64,000 nucleotides of DNA, taken from positions 1-64,000 of the forward strand of contig JABTUV010000004.1 in the NCBI GenBank assembly GCA_015075175.1. The letters are read 5' to 3'. The position numbers and the translations under genes were made by a program. Within the stretch, counting starts at the first letter, position 1. Every line of letters begins with the position of its first letter. Shown piece after piece: positions 1 through 9,849 of this stretch. Below the pieces are notes generated by a model. That model searched no databases and was not told the DNA's origin. It was given only the letters and a program-made list of their open reading frames with translations. The stretch comes from a bacterium. Lineage in GTDB: Bacteria > Hinthialibacterota > Hinthialibacteria > H5-UNCL2.

Positions 1-624
1 GCCCCGATCAATAATGGCGATGCGGTCACAATTTTCCGCTTCCTCCATATAGTGGGTCGTCATGAAAATCGTTGTCTGGTGGCGCAACCGCAGTTGGTTC
101 ACGTACTGCCAGATGTAACTGCGCGTTTGGGGGTCAAGCCCGACCGTGGGTTCATCCAGAATGAGCACCTCGGGATCTCCCAGGAGCGCCTGCGCCAGCC
201 CGACGCGCTGCCGGTAGCCTTTGGACAGCTTGCGGATGGTCCGCTTGTATACGGCGGATAGGCCGCACTCCGAGACGACCTTGTCCACCTGCTTCTTGCG
301 CTCGCGGCTCGGCACCCCTTTCAGCTCCGCCACGAAGTAGAGATACTGGTCGGTGCGCATTTCAAGATAGAGAGGGACGTTTTCCGGCAGGTAACCGAGG
401 CGGCGGCGGACCTCCATGGATTGCTTGTCCACGTCGAAGCCGGCGACCCGCGCGTTGCCGGAGGTCGCGGGGAAGTGGCAGGTCAGGATGCGCATGGTGG
501 TGGTCTTGCCCGCGCCGTTGGGGCCCAGGAGTCCCATGATTTCCCCCTTCTCGGCACGGAAGGACACGTCGGACACGGCGGGGAACGTGCCGTAAAACTT
601 GGTGAGGTGATCGACTTCGATCAT
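1..624 (-). CDS. ABC transporter ATP-binding protein (3' end outside window)
   Basis: Cytoplasmic ATPase subunit of an ABC transporter, coupling ATP hydrolysis to movement of an unknown substrate. The reading frame starts at the ATG at 624, with a GGAGG ribosome site 6 bases upstream, and opens MIEVDHLTKFYG. Walker A (GPNGAGKTT, about residues 36-44), the signature LSKGYRQRVGLAQ, Walker B (VLILDEP) and the H-loop (MTTHYMEE) are all present. The protein runs off the left edge after about 208 residues, so only a C-terminal tail is missing. The order of motifs and the N-terminal MIEV(x)LTK style match the ABC-2 (NatA/CcmA-like) class whose permease usually follows directly; that gene would lie outside the window. 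Substrate cannot be told. Confidence 0.93.
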   Translation of the reverse strand, partial: MIEVDHLTKFYGTFPAVSDVSFRAEKGEIMGLLGPNGAGKTTTMRILTCHFPATSGNARVAGFDVDKQSMEVRRRLGYLPENVPLYLEMRTDQYLYFVAELKGVPSRERKKQVDKVVSECGLSAVYKRTIRKLSKGYRQRVGLAQALLGDPEVLILDEPTVGLDPQTRSYIWQYVNQLRLRHQTTIFMTTHYMEEAENCDRIAIIDRG

Positions 625-793
625 TCCATGCCTCCAAGCGAAATTTAAATTCTTAGGTCCGGCAAGCGTTGGCCATAACGACCCCCTGGCCTGGGAGCGC
701 CAAACAATGCTCCTAAACGCCGGACTCGGCCATTTGGACGACAAAAACGTTCAAGCGCCTGAAACGTTTTCTTGCGTCCCAAAGCAGCCTGTC

Positions 794-822
794 ACCATAG
801 GAAGGGGAGGTACGCTTGTCAA
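794..822 (-). promoter_or_regulatory. sigma-70-type promoter for the ABC ATPase gene
   Basis: On the minus strand TTGACA (817-822) is followed 17 bases later by TATGGT (794-799). It points toward the ABC gene and would leave a leader of about 160 bases. That leader contains a near-palindrome built from two AACGTTT-like arms at about 742-771, a possible operator or hairpin. Confidence 0.5.
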
Positions 823-853
823 GGCAATTAGAGTCGCGTCAAGGGGTTACGTC

Positions 854-940
854 CGGTTGTAGTTGCGCAGCGTGTTGCGCTTGCCGGCGGGGATGCCGGT
901 GTTACGCGGGCAGGCGCAACACGCTGCTCAACTACGGCCG
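854..940. repeat. long imperfect inverted repeat overlapping a stop codon
   Basis: Arms of about 32 bases at 854-885 and 909-940 pair with only four mismatches (some G-U compatible in RNA) around a loop of about 23 bases. The TAG stop of the SUMF1-domain gene (932-934) lies inside the right arm, so the transcript 3' end would fold into a strong hairpin. There is no clear U-run, so I call it a stem-loop rather than a textbook terminator. Confidence 0.6.
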
Positions 941-1825
941 GAGTTCCTCGACCACCCGCAAGCCCACGTGCGGCAGCTGATAGCTCTCCGGCACGGTCAT
1001 GCGCGCCGAGGGACGGCAGGCGGCGGCGAAATGCAGCCACGATCCGCCCCGCACCACGCGGTAACTTCCTTCCACCGCGCCCGTGGGGTCCGCCACCACC
1101 GCCGCGTCCGGATAGGGACCGTAATAATCCATGCACCACTCGGCCACGTTGCCCAGCATGTCGTGCAGGCCCCAGCGATTGGCCCGCTTGCCCGCGACAG
1201 GATGCGTTTTTCCATCACTGTTGCCGGCGTACCAGGCCCACGCGTCCAGATCCCGCCCCGGCCGCCGCCCATCGGCCCGGCAGGCGTATTCCCACTCCGC
1301 CTCGGTCGGCAGCCGGTAGGTCTTTCCCTGTCGGTCCGAGAGCCGCCGGCAGAACTCGACCGCGTCCCGCCACGAGATCATCTCCACGGGCAGGTCGTCG
1401 CCGGTAAAGCGGCTGGGCGTGCCGTCCATCACGTCGCGCCACTGCCGCTGCGTCACTTCCGTCGTGCTGATGCGAAAGGGGCGCGTGAGGGTCACTTTGT
1501 GCGGCAGTTCGTCGGCCATGCGCGCCCGATCGTCAAAGGGGGCGCCCATGAGAAACTCGCCCGCGGGAACATAGGCCATGCGCAGGCCGATGCCGGTGAC
1601 GACCACGTCGCCGGCCTTCTCCGCCGCCCATAAGGGGGCGATGAACGTCGCATTCAGTAGTAAGGCGACGAAAAAAGAATAACCGAGTCCTCGAGTAGCG
1701 GCCCGACGAGCGACTCCGATGGACTTGCGCTGTAACTTCGGGCCGCGTATCGAGAGGACGCTTGGAGGCAACAGACCTGCTTGAAGCCGCATGGCTGCGA
1801 TGTACATGGCCGCGTGGTTCTTCAT
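932..1825 (-). CDS. SUMF1/formylglycine-generating-enzyme-domain secreted protein
   Basis: A 297-residue protein with an FGE-sulfatase (SUMF1) fold. It shows the family landmarks MAYVPAGEFLMGAP, TTEVTQRQWRDVM, RLPTEAEWEYACR, NVAEWCMD and VRGGSW. A hydrophobic export segment (about residues 51-67, ending LWAAEKA) sits unusually deep because some 50 residues precede it, part of them encoded by a dispersed repeat (1681-1760). The ATG overlaps the stop of the upstream oxidoreductase gene by 4 bases (ATGA), supporting this start and translational coupling. Only one cysteine lies in the C-terminal region (AACRPS), so the two-cysteine copper site of true FGE is not visible. The family also includes many non-FGE members, and no sulfatase gene is nearby. 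I infer an extracytoplasmic binding or structural role, not sulfatase activation. Confidence 0.85.
   Translation of the reverse strand: MKNHAAMYIAAMRLQAGLLPPSVLSIRGPKLQRKSIGVARRAATRGLGYSFFVALLLNATFIAPLWAAEKAGDVVVTGIGLRMAYVPAGEFLMGAPFDDRARMADELPHKVTLTRPFRISTTEVTQRQWRDVMDGTPSRFTGDDLPVEMISWRDAVEFCRRLSDRQGKTYRLPTEAEWEYACRADGRRPGRDLDAWAWYAGNSDGKTHPVAGKRANRWGLHDMLGNVAEWCMDYYGPYPDAAVVADPTGAVEGSYRVVRGGSWLHFAAACRPSARMTVPESYQLPHVGLRVVEELRP
1681..1760. repeat. approximately 80-bp dispersed palindromic element, copy 1 (inside a gene)
   Basis: Shares both ends with 30653-30732: a left arm running GAGTCCTCGAGTAGCGGCCC and a right arm GGGCCGCGTATCGAGAGGAC, imperfect inverted complements of each other. The middle differs between copies. 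Here it lies in frame within the N-terminal coding part of the SUMF1-domain gene, just before the signal-peptide segment. Confidence 0.7.
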
Positions 1826-3042
1826 GCGTTTAGTCCCTCCAGCCGCGCGTCGATCTTCTCGTTTTCCTTCATCATCTCATCCCACGTGACTTCGCAGCGG
1901 CGATAGGCCGCGGTGCGACCCAGAATCGTCGTCAGGTTGCTGAGCACGCTGGGCGGCACGGTCTCATTGGCGAAGCGGCCCTTGGTGATGTTGTCATAAA
2001 ACGTCGCGATGTTGGCCACGGCCCCGTCGCGGTACAGGTTGCCGACGTTGCCGCCCTTGTAGGGGAACTCGCCCTTGATGGTGACATCGCCGAAATAATG
2101 CGTATCCACCGTGCCGCGCTCGCCGTAGAGGCGGCACAGGATGTCGTCGTAGCCGCGCCCGCACTGCTTGGAGCTGAACGAGACCGGCACGTCGCCGGGA
2201 TACATGTAAATGACCTGGAAATGGTCCCAGGTGTCGCCGTAGTCGCGCGTCGCCCGTCCGCCGACCCCGTAGGCATGGAGGGGCGCGGCGTCCAGCATCC
2301 AGGCCGCCACGTCGATGGCGTGGATGTTTTGTTCGGTGAGGATATCGCCGGAGAGCGCGCGGTCGTGGAACCAGTTCACGAGCCGGGACTCGGGGCCGGT
2401 ATCGCGCCAAGGCCGCCCCAGGGGGCCGCATTGGTAGCCCGCGTCGCCGCACACGATGCGCCCGATCTCGCCGAAGCGCACGCGCTTGACCGCCTCCTGA
2501 TAGAAGGGATGCGTGCGCGTCTGGAAGTCCACCAGATAACAGAGCTGCTTGCGCGTCGCCTTTTCCGCCGACTCGCGGACGAGCGTGCAGCCCGGCACAT
2601 CCACGGCGATGGGCTTGGCGAGATAGACGTGGCAGCCGGCTTCGACGCCCGCCGCGGCCTGCTCCGGATGAAAGTAGGAAGGCGTCTCGACCACGATGGC
2701 GTCCAGCCGGCCGTCGTCCAGCATCTGCTTATAGCCGGACAGGTGCGCGTAGCGTCGCTCCGGCGGCACCCCGTACTTGTCGCCGAAGCGCTCCGCGCGC
2801 GCGGGAAAATAGTCGCAGGCGGCGACGAAGCGGTAGCCGCCGTGTTCGGTGAAGAGATCAGCCAGCCAGTTTCCGCGCCCGCCGCAGCCGACGAGACCCA
2901 GCCGGATCTGCGAGTTGGCCCGGCTGCCGAAGGCCAGCTCCGGTCGCATGAACGAAAACGTCACGGCTCCGCCGGCGGCCGTCAGGAAACCCCGCCGGTC
3001 CAATTCTCTCTGGAGCTTTGCGTCGCGATTCATCTGATTCAT
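1822..3042 (-). CDS. Gfo/Idh/MocA family oxidoreductase with TAT signal
   Basis: A 406-residue predicted NAD(P)-dependent sugar or cyclitol dehydrogenase of the Gfo/Idh/MocA family. The N-terminus carries a twin-arginine signal (DRRGFLTAAGG, residues 15-25), so export as a folded, cofactor-loaded enzyme is likely. The Rossmann motif follows at about residues 48-58 (GLVGCGGRGNW). The usual EKP motif reads AKPIAVD (about residue 142), retaining the lysine and proline. The substrate domain contains HAIDVAAWMLD. It is the first gene of a coupled pair with the SUMF1-domain gene (4-base overlap). The substrate is unknown; paralogous TAT-exported members are typical of polysaccharide-degrading planctomycete-like bacteria. 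A second family member lies at 52723. Confidence 0.92.
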   Translation of the reverse strand: MNQMNRDAKLQRELDRRGFLTAAGGAVTFSFMRPELAFGSRANSQIRLGLVGCGGRGNWLADLFTEHGGYRFVAACDYFPARAERFGDKYGVPPERRYAHLSGYKQMLDDGRLDAIVVETPSYFHPEQAAAGVEAGCHVYLAKPIAVDVPGCTLVRESAEKATRKQLCYLVDFQTRTHPFYQEAVKRVRFGEIGRIVCGDAGYQCGPLGRPWRDTGPESRLVNWFHDRALSGDILTEQNIHAIDVAAWMLDAAPLHAYGVGGRATRDYGDTWDHFQVIYMYPGDVPVSFSSKQCGRGYDDILCRLYGERGTVDTHYFGDVTIKGEFPYKGGNVGNLYRDGAVANIATFYDNITKGRFANETVPPSVLSNLTTILGRTAAYRRCEVTWDEMMKENEKIDARLEGLNA

Positions 3043-3220
3043 GGGAATTCTCCCTGTGAAAAGAGCATCGTCGGCAAGATGGCGAGCATTGCCTGAGACT
3101 AGCCCGATCCGCCCGGACCGTCAACCGGCATGGCACGGCGTCCAGCCGCAAAAACTTACGGCTTCCGGCGCCGATCCACGTAGGTTCGCCGCTTAGTAAG
3201 CCACCGCCAGCCCAACGTCT

Positions 3221-3399
3221 CTGTCATTTCGACCGAAACTCCTTATCATTTCGACCGAGACTTCCTGTCATTTCGACCGAAACTCCCTGTCATTTCGACC
3301 GAAACTCCCTGTCATTTCGACCGAAGGGAGAAATCTTCCGCCTCGCACTCAACCCGCCGTACCGGCGGGAAAGATTTCTCCCTTCGGTCGCAATGACAG
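3221..3399. repeat. dispersed palindromic repeat with tandem head copies (copy A)
   Basis: Five head-to-tail copies of a 22-base unit beginning TGTCATTTCGACCGAA (from 3222) run into a larger inverted repeat whose arms read TTTCGACCGAAGGGAGAAAT and its complement, closed by a 35-40 base variable loop. The same family recurs at 12325-12442, 48170-48328, 51247-51342 and 60356-60513. It lies in the 500-base spacer between divergent genes. Confidence 0.85.
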
Positions 3400-3461
3400 C
3401 CTTGTCGGCGAGTGTAACAAATTGAATCTGCACCCATGACACGGCGCTTCCCCCGCGCGGC

Positions 3462-3491
3462 TAGACATCGACTGCGCCGGGATGCTATACT
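3462..3491 (+). promoter_or_regulatory. sigma-70-like promoter for the subtilase gene
   Basis: TAGACA (3462-3467) and TATACT (3486-3491) are separated by 18 bases, about 50 bases upstream of the subtilase ATG at 3542. Confidence 0.45.
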
Positions 3492-3541
3492 TAGCTCGCT
3501 TCAATGCCCCACAAACCGGTGAGATAGGTTCAGGAGCCGCC

Positions 3542-6500
3542 ATGCGCCGCGTACTCGCTCTCAGTCTTATGTCGCTTCTACTCTGCCCGATTCAGGCCAT
3601 ACCCAACGCTGCCTTGCACCGTCTCTCGCCCGCGCTGAAGCTCTTGGCGGAAAGACCCGGCGAGGAGCGCGTGCCCGTCACCGTAATGATGGGCGGCCCG
3701 GGCGATCCCTCAGCTTGGCTTGAAAACGCCCAGACGGTGGAAATCGCCGGCCTGCGCATGGTGCGGGGTCTGGCCTCGCCGCGGGTTTTGGCCAAGCTGG
3801 CCCAGGCGCCGGGCGTCGAAGCCGTATTGGACGCCGGCCCGCGTCCTGCACCCGTCCCGCCCGATCCCGACCTGCCCGTCGCCACCGCGCCCGTCGAGGT
3901 GAGCCGGCTCCGCCCCGCTCTGCACCGGGCGCCTGCTTGGAAGGCCGCCCCCTTCCGCCAAGCGCCCAAGACCGCCGTCGAAACTCCCGACAACTGGTGG
4001 GGCAACAGCGAGATCGGCGTGCCGGAAGCCTGGAACTTGGGCTACGACGGCACAGGTGTGAAGGTCGCCGTGATGGATACCGGCGTCGATTTCGCCCATC
4101 CCGACCTCTTGGGGACCATTGCCAGAGTCAATAATCCCGCTTCGCCGCATCACGGCTGGCCCATTTGCTTCGACGGCTACTGGATGAATCGCTACGCCAC
4201 GACGGGTCCGGCCGTGGGCGGGCGCTATGCGCCCACGGTCGCCCGTAGCGCCACGGTCCACGGCGCGACCGCGACGGCCCAGTACTCGACCTGGAGAAGG
4301 GACCGTTACGTGGAGCATACCTTCACCTTCCGCGCCGAGAGCGTGTCGGGCGTGTACCGCTTCGCCCACCATCCCGATACCTCGCTGGCCGAGATTCTGG
4401 GCGAATACGCGGCCGTGCGGTCGTCGATCATCCGATGCGGCGGGCCGCGGACCCGGTTACTTCGTTTACGTGGACCTGGACGCGGACTATGACTTCACCG
4501 ATGAAAGCCTCGCGGTGGAAGTGGCCTGGCGCGACGTGGGGACGCTACCGCGAACGCGCCGGGCACGGACGGCTATCCCGACCTGTCGGGCGGCATGGTG
4601 TATTACATCGCCGACGGGGTCCGGCCGATTCCGGCGGGCGACTGGCTCTACAACCTGTCCGTGCCCGCGGCGGGGACGCTGGTCTGTTTCATGCTTAACG
4701 ACGTCAACGGGACGGGCGGCAATCACGGCACGCAGTGCGCCTCGGCGGTCGCCGCGGGGGGCGTCATCAACGGCAATGCGCCGCCCTATAAACCCGCGTA
4801 CACCGGCCCGGGCAGCGGCATGGTGCAAGGCCCGGCCAGAGGCGCCGAGATCATCTCCATCGGCAACTACTACTCGGGCGGCTACTATCCCGATTACTAC
4901 CTCTTCTGCGCCCTGGGCTACGACGGTCAACCGGGCACGGGCGACGAACCCAACATCGTAAGCATGTCCTTCGGTGACGGCAGGACGGACAGCGACGGCT
5001 GGAACTTCGAGTCCCGCCTGATCGACTGGGTGGGACGGGCGCTGGCGCCGGACATCAGCTGGGTGATCTCCAGCGGCAACGGCGCTCCGGGCTATATGAC
5101 GCTGACCTCGCCCAATCCGCCGCGCGCCGTCAACGTGGGCGCTTCCACCCAGTACGGCTCGACGCTTACCTTCGACTCGATCGTGGGGCTGGACCAGATC
5201 AACGCCGGCGACGTGCAGAGCTGGAGCGGGACCGGGCCGGCCGCCAACGGCTACGTGGGCGTCAACGTATTGGCCAACGGCGCCTGGGGCACGGGCGACG
5301 TGCCGCTCAACGAGTCGCGCAACGGCTGGACCGCCTGGAATTCCTGGGGCGGAACCAGCCGCTCCTGCCCCGAGGCCGCGGGCGTGTTGGCGTTGGTCTA
5401 CCAGGCGTTCAGAGAAACCCACCAACGCTGGCCGACTGCCGAGGAGGCCAAGCGCATCCTGATGAATTCGGCCGTGGATCAGCACTATGACGTATTCCGG
5501 CAGGGCGCGGGGCGCGTGCACGCCGGTCGGGCCGTGAATCTGGCCGCCGGCGACGCGGGCGTCGCCGTCCATCCCCCCGAGTGGTGGGCGGGCGACTATC
5601 GCGGAACCAGCTATGACGCCTACGCTCGCCTGGTCGCTCCGGGGCAGGTCGTCACGACCAGCTTCACGCTCACCAACCACGGCGACCAGCCCCTCGTCCT
5701 GGACATCTCCGACGCGCAACCGTCCGAGATCGGCCGGACAGAGTTCGTCTTTCACACCATCAAAACGCAGAATGAAGACAAGGTTACCAGCAAGCCCGAT
5801 TACCTCCATCTCCTGCAAGGGCCGGGCGCCGACAACATCCCGCCCGACACCGACCTCATGACGCTGGAAGCGGTCTTTCCCTTCGCCGATTTCGATCTCA
5901 ACTACGTTCCGCACGCGACCGAGACCATCCGCCCTCCCTACGAAAACGGCTTTCGTCTGCTGGCCTACGACTGGACTACGACCGGACAGCGACAGGCAGC
6001 TTTGACGACACCATCGGACTGGTGACCGGCGTGGTGGAGCAGACCGAGATCGACGCGGGCGATATCTGCGGTTTAATTACGGATACACGATGCGCACCTC
6101 GCTGAAGTGTTTCGTGCGAGCCGCCGGCCCGGATGCACACCGGCCTGTACGTCAGGCCCAACGTCGCACAGGCCCACAGGAGGGGCGGGCGGTGGACGTG
6201 AAGGTGCGGGCGCGCTTTTTCGCTGACGCCGATTGCCCCTGGCTGGAACCGCTTTCGACCAGCCTGACCCTTCCCCCGGGCGGAAGCGCGCTTCTTTCGG
6301 CGCGCATTACGGTTCCCGCCACGCAACCCTATGGCAGCTATGGCGCCAAGTTGTTGCTTTCCCCTCGGGGAGCTCCGGCGACCCAGACCATCGTTCTGCC
6401 CGTGGGAATCAACGTGGCCGGCGCCCTGTCCGAGGCGCCTATCGCCCTGGGAGGCGGCTCCGGCGAACCGACCCCCTTCGACAACTACCGTGTGCGCGGA

Positions 6501-7736
6501 GACTTCTCCTGGAACGACCGCTCCGAATCCGGCGACGGCCGCCTCTATTTCATCGACGTGTCCGCCGCCTCGCCGGGACGCATGTGGTTGACGCGCACCG
6601 CTTGGCAGGACAGCGTTCCGACCGACGTGGACACGCTCATCTTCGGTCCGCAGCCCGACGGCTTCAGCACGCCCGGCGACAGCTATTATCTTCCCGTTTA
6701 CGGTCCCAATACGCTTGCGCCCGTGGGCGGAGAGCGCAGTCCGGGACGGCCCGACTGGCGGTTCCGCACCACGAGCGGCGGAACCGTCGATTACGCCGTC
6801 GGCCCCATGAGCGCGGGCCTCCATGCCTTCTTCCTGCACAACATTCTCTTCTCCGGCGAGGTCTTCGACGTGCCCCTGCGCGTGGACGTGGGCGCGCTGG
6901 ACGTGGCGCCCTATCCGCTCTCTTTTCGTTCCACCACTTCAAGTCTGGTGGGCGCGGTGACCCTCACCTCCAGCCTCGCCCTGCCCGACCTCTCCGTGAC
7001 CGTCTACGGACCCACGCGGGTCCAGACGTTTCGGAATCAGCCCATCGCGACCCGTGTCATCGGCTCCGTGCAGCCCAACTGGTTCCATCGCTTCCAGACT
7101 TCGGGCATCGGCAGAATCGACCTTGAGACGTTCGCCGCCTCGCCGGCCACGCACGACATCGACCTCTACCTCTACCGCGACGGGGCCGACGGCACTAATC
7201 CCGACGGCCAGTTTCGCTATCCGCAGGAGGTGGTCGCCTCGTCGATAGGTTTCGACGCGCACGAACGCATCACGCTCTCCCTGCCGCCGGACGGGGATTA
7301 CCTGGCCGGCATTTACGGTTTCACGGTGGACGACGTGGGTTATTTTGACTTCGCGGTGCGCAACGCGCAGGGGACGGGGCTGATAGAGGTCTCGCCGGCG
7401 GTTCTGGGCAATCTGGCGCCGGGGACGCCCAAGTCCTTTCAGATCAACGCGCCGTTGGGACAACCGGGCGACTACACCGGCTACATGTTGATCGGACCGG
7501 CGGAGTCGCCCCACGCCGCGGGCTTCTCGCTTCCGCTGGCGTTCTTTCTGGCGGGAGACGCGGACGGCAGCGGCGTCGTCGATGCGCGCGACTATCTTAC
7601 CTGGCCCCGCCATTGGCACGCCGAGCATCTCGTGCCCGCGGGCCTGGACGTGAACGGCGACGGCGTCTTCAACGCCGACGACGCGGTCCGCTTGATCGCG
7701 CCGGTCAGCGGGAAGCCCGGCCCAAAAGCTCGTTGA
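3542..7736 (+). CDS. secreted subtilisin-family (S8) peptidase with dockerin-like C-terminus; several frameshifts
   Basis: One locus of about 1,400 codons, broken by at least four frame changes (about 4440, 4555, 6000-6080 and 6100-6200). The ATG at 3542 follows AGGAG and opens a signal peptide (MRRVLALSLMSLLLCPIQA). The S8 triad is spread over the pieces: Asp in VAVMDTGVDFAHPDL (about 4070), His in GNHGTQCAS (about 4725) and Ser in GGTSRSCPEAAG (about 5350). The His lies some 200 residues after the Asp, so there is a large insertion between them. A long beta-rich region follows. The last 60 residues hold two EF-hand-like calcium loops (DADGSGVVDARDY and DVNGDGVFNADDA), the signature of a type I dockerin. 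Its 3' end overlaps the convergent kinase gene by 32 bases. Frameshifts are probably sequence errors, but decay is not excluded. Confidence 0.85.
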
Positions 7737-9481
7737 CCTTCTCTTTCAGCGCGCGCGGCGTGATGGGCTTCTCCAGGTAGGACTCCAGCGGCCCCATCTC
7801 CGCGTCGCGGAAGATCATGTTGTTGGCGAAGCCCGACATGTACAGTACGGGCGTATGCGGATAATCGCGCCGCAGGCGCGTCGCCAGGTCCCAGCCGGAG
7901 AGGCCCGGCAGCACCAGATCGGTGACGATCAAGGTCAGGCGCGGCGACTGCCGGTGGCAACACTCCAGCGCCGCTTCCGCGTTCGTGGCGGTCAGCACGG
8001 CGAAGCCCATCTCTTCCAGCATGGCGCCGACCACGCGCAACACCGCCTCCTCATCGTCAACCACGAGGACCGTGCCGCCGGGCTGCGGGGCGGGCGCCGC
8101 CGCCGCTTTCGCCGCCTCCTCCATCTCCGGCGTCAGCGGCAGATACACCCGGAAGGTCGTGCCACGTCCCGGCTCGCTGTACACGTGAATCGCCCCGCCG
8201 TACTGCCGCACGATCCCGTAAGTGGTGGTCAATCCCAGGCCGGTTCCGCGTTCCGGCGGCTTGGTGGTAAAGAAAGGCTCGAAGACGCGCGCCAGCGTCT
8301 CCTTGTCCATCCCGCAGCCGGTGTCCGAGACGCCCAAACCGGCGTAATCCCCCGGCTGCAGGTCCAGCTGCGAGAAGGCCTCATCTTCGTCGAGGTGGAT
8401 CACGTCCACGGAAATGTCCAGCTTGCCGCCCTCGGGCATGGCGTCGCGGGCGTTGATGGCCAGGTTCATGAGGACCTGCTCGATCTGGCCGGGGTCGGCC
8501 TTCACGCGCGCCGGCGACTGGGCGACGCGCGTGCTCAAGTTTACCGCCTTGCCGGTGATGCGCTCCAGGAAGGTCGCCAGGTTTCCTACCAGCAGGTTCA
8601 AATCGACGATTTCGACCCGCGCCGGCTGCCGGCGGGCGATGGTGAGAAGTTGCCGCACCAGCTTGGCGGCGCGCTCGCCGGCGGCGTGGATTTCGCCCAC
8701 GTACTCCGCCTCCTTGCTGCCGGAGGGAAGTATCGGCGCCAACAGCTCCGACAGGCCCATGATGGCGAAGAGCACGTTGTTGAGATCATGCGCGACGCCC
8801 GCCGCCATGCGCCCCACGGCGTTCATCTTCTCCTCCTGGAACATCTGCCGTTCGTAACTGTTTGTGTCGGTGATGTGGGACATGGCCTTCCACCGCCTCC
8901 AGCCCACTCGAGCCGTACACGCCCACGCCGTGCTCGGAGACCCACTTCTCCCCGCCGCCCGCGGCCTGGAGCCGATAATTGACCACGAAGGGCACGCGCC
9001 GCTCCAAGGCGTGCCGCTGGATGCGCTCCACGTCCGGGCGGTCCTCCTCGACGACCAAGTCGTTCCAGTTGAGGCCTCCCTCGACGAAATCCTCGGGCGC
9101 GCGGCCGGTAATCGCGCGGCAGGCTTCGCTCACGTACTCCATGGCGGGATCGGTCCCCATGCGACGGCGGTAGACCATACCCGGCAGGCTCCTGACCAAC
9201 GCGGACAACCGCCGCTCGGCCCGCTCCGCCGCGCTCCGCGAGTGCGCCGCCGTCTTCCAGTAATGTTCAATCAGCACGTAAAAGAAGATGCCGCTGCCTA
9301 CCACAAAGAACCAGCCCTTCGTGGTCTGCAGGCGGCTGACCGTCGCGGGCGCCGGCGCCAGGAGGTCCGCGACCCGGTCCGACAGGAGAATCCAGATCAC
9401 TCCGATTACCACGTACAGGATGGCGATGCGCAGCGCGGGCGAGTCGGCAGGATTGCGGTGCGACGGAGACGAGGCGTTCAT
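7705..9481 (-). CDS. membrane hybrid sensor histidine kinase (PAS-HisKA-HATPase-REC), one frameshift
   Basis: A 592-codon locus. Two transmembrane helices lie near residues 17-40 and 55-75, followed by a PAS domain (VRSLPGMVYRRR to GLEAVEGH). After a single frameshift near 8890-8910 come HisKA with the phosphoacceptor His (GVAHDLNNVL), the HATPase N, G1 and G2 boxes (NLAINARDAM, DTGCGMD, GTGLGLTTTYG) and a receiver domain (VLVVDDEEAV, phosphoacceptor Asp in TDLVLPG, Lys in YLEKPI). The likely role is a membrane sensor that autophosphorylates on His and passes phosphate to its own receiver. No separate response regulator is adjacent. It converges on, and overlaps by 32 bases, the subtilase gene. 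Confidence 0.9.
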
Positions 9482-9849
9482 CGGCGTCCCTCCAGCGGTT
9501 CCCGAATCAGTCCCAGCTATTCCGCTACAGATCGGCGGACCCTATCCGATGTGGCTGTCATATTACGTTGACAAGGTTTAGGTATAAAATACTACGGCGC
9601 GAATTACGATGTCGAGTCATAATTGCACCTCCCCGTACTTATTTTGGATCACGGATTCCGCCCGGTTCCCAACCATCATGGTTGATGTCGATCAACAAGG
9701 GTGTCGAGTCTGCCAGTGAATCGATTCTTGTACGGGTTTTTTCAGCCCATAGGAGCCGGCGGGGCTGGGACGGGGCAGAGATTAACGTTCACTGGCCGGC
9801 GGCCCGGGTCCGACGCGGGTGGCCCCGCGCCGGCCGCCGGGCGCAAGCA
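9482..9849. other. intergenic region, no gene recognised
   Basis: About 370 bases between the kinase start and the nagB stop. I see no convincing coding frame or RNA. A short perfect palindrome (CAACCATCATGGTTG) lies near 9669-9683 and could be an operator; otherwise nothing stands out. Confidence 0.5.

Noticed and set aside
932-1825. True formylglycine-generating enzyme
   Set aside because: Only one cysteine lies in the C-terminal region and no sulfatase is adjacent; the domain alone does not prove the activity.
4487-5914. Antisense open frame of about 475 codons opposite the subtilase
   Set aside because: The sense strand carries catalytic motifs; the antisense product has no recognisable domain and arises from high GC.
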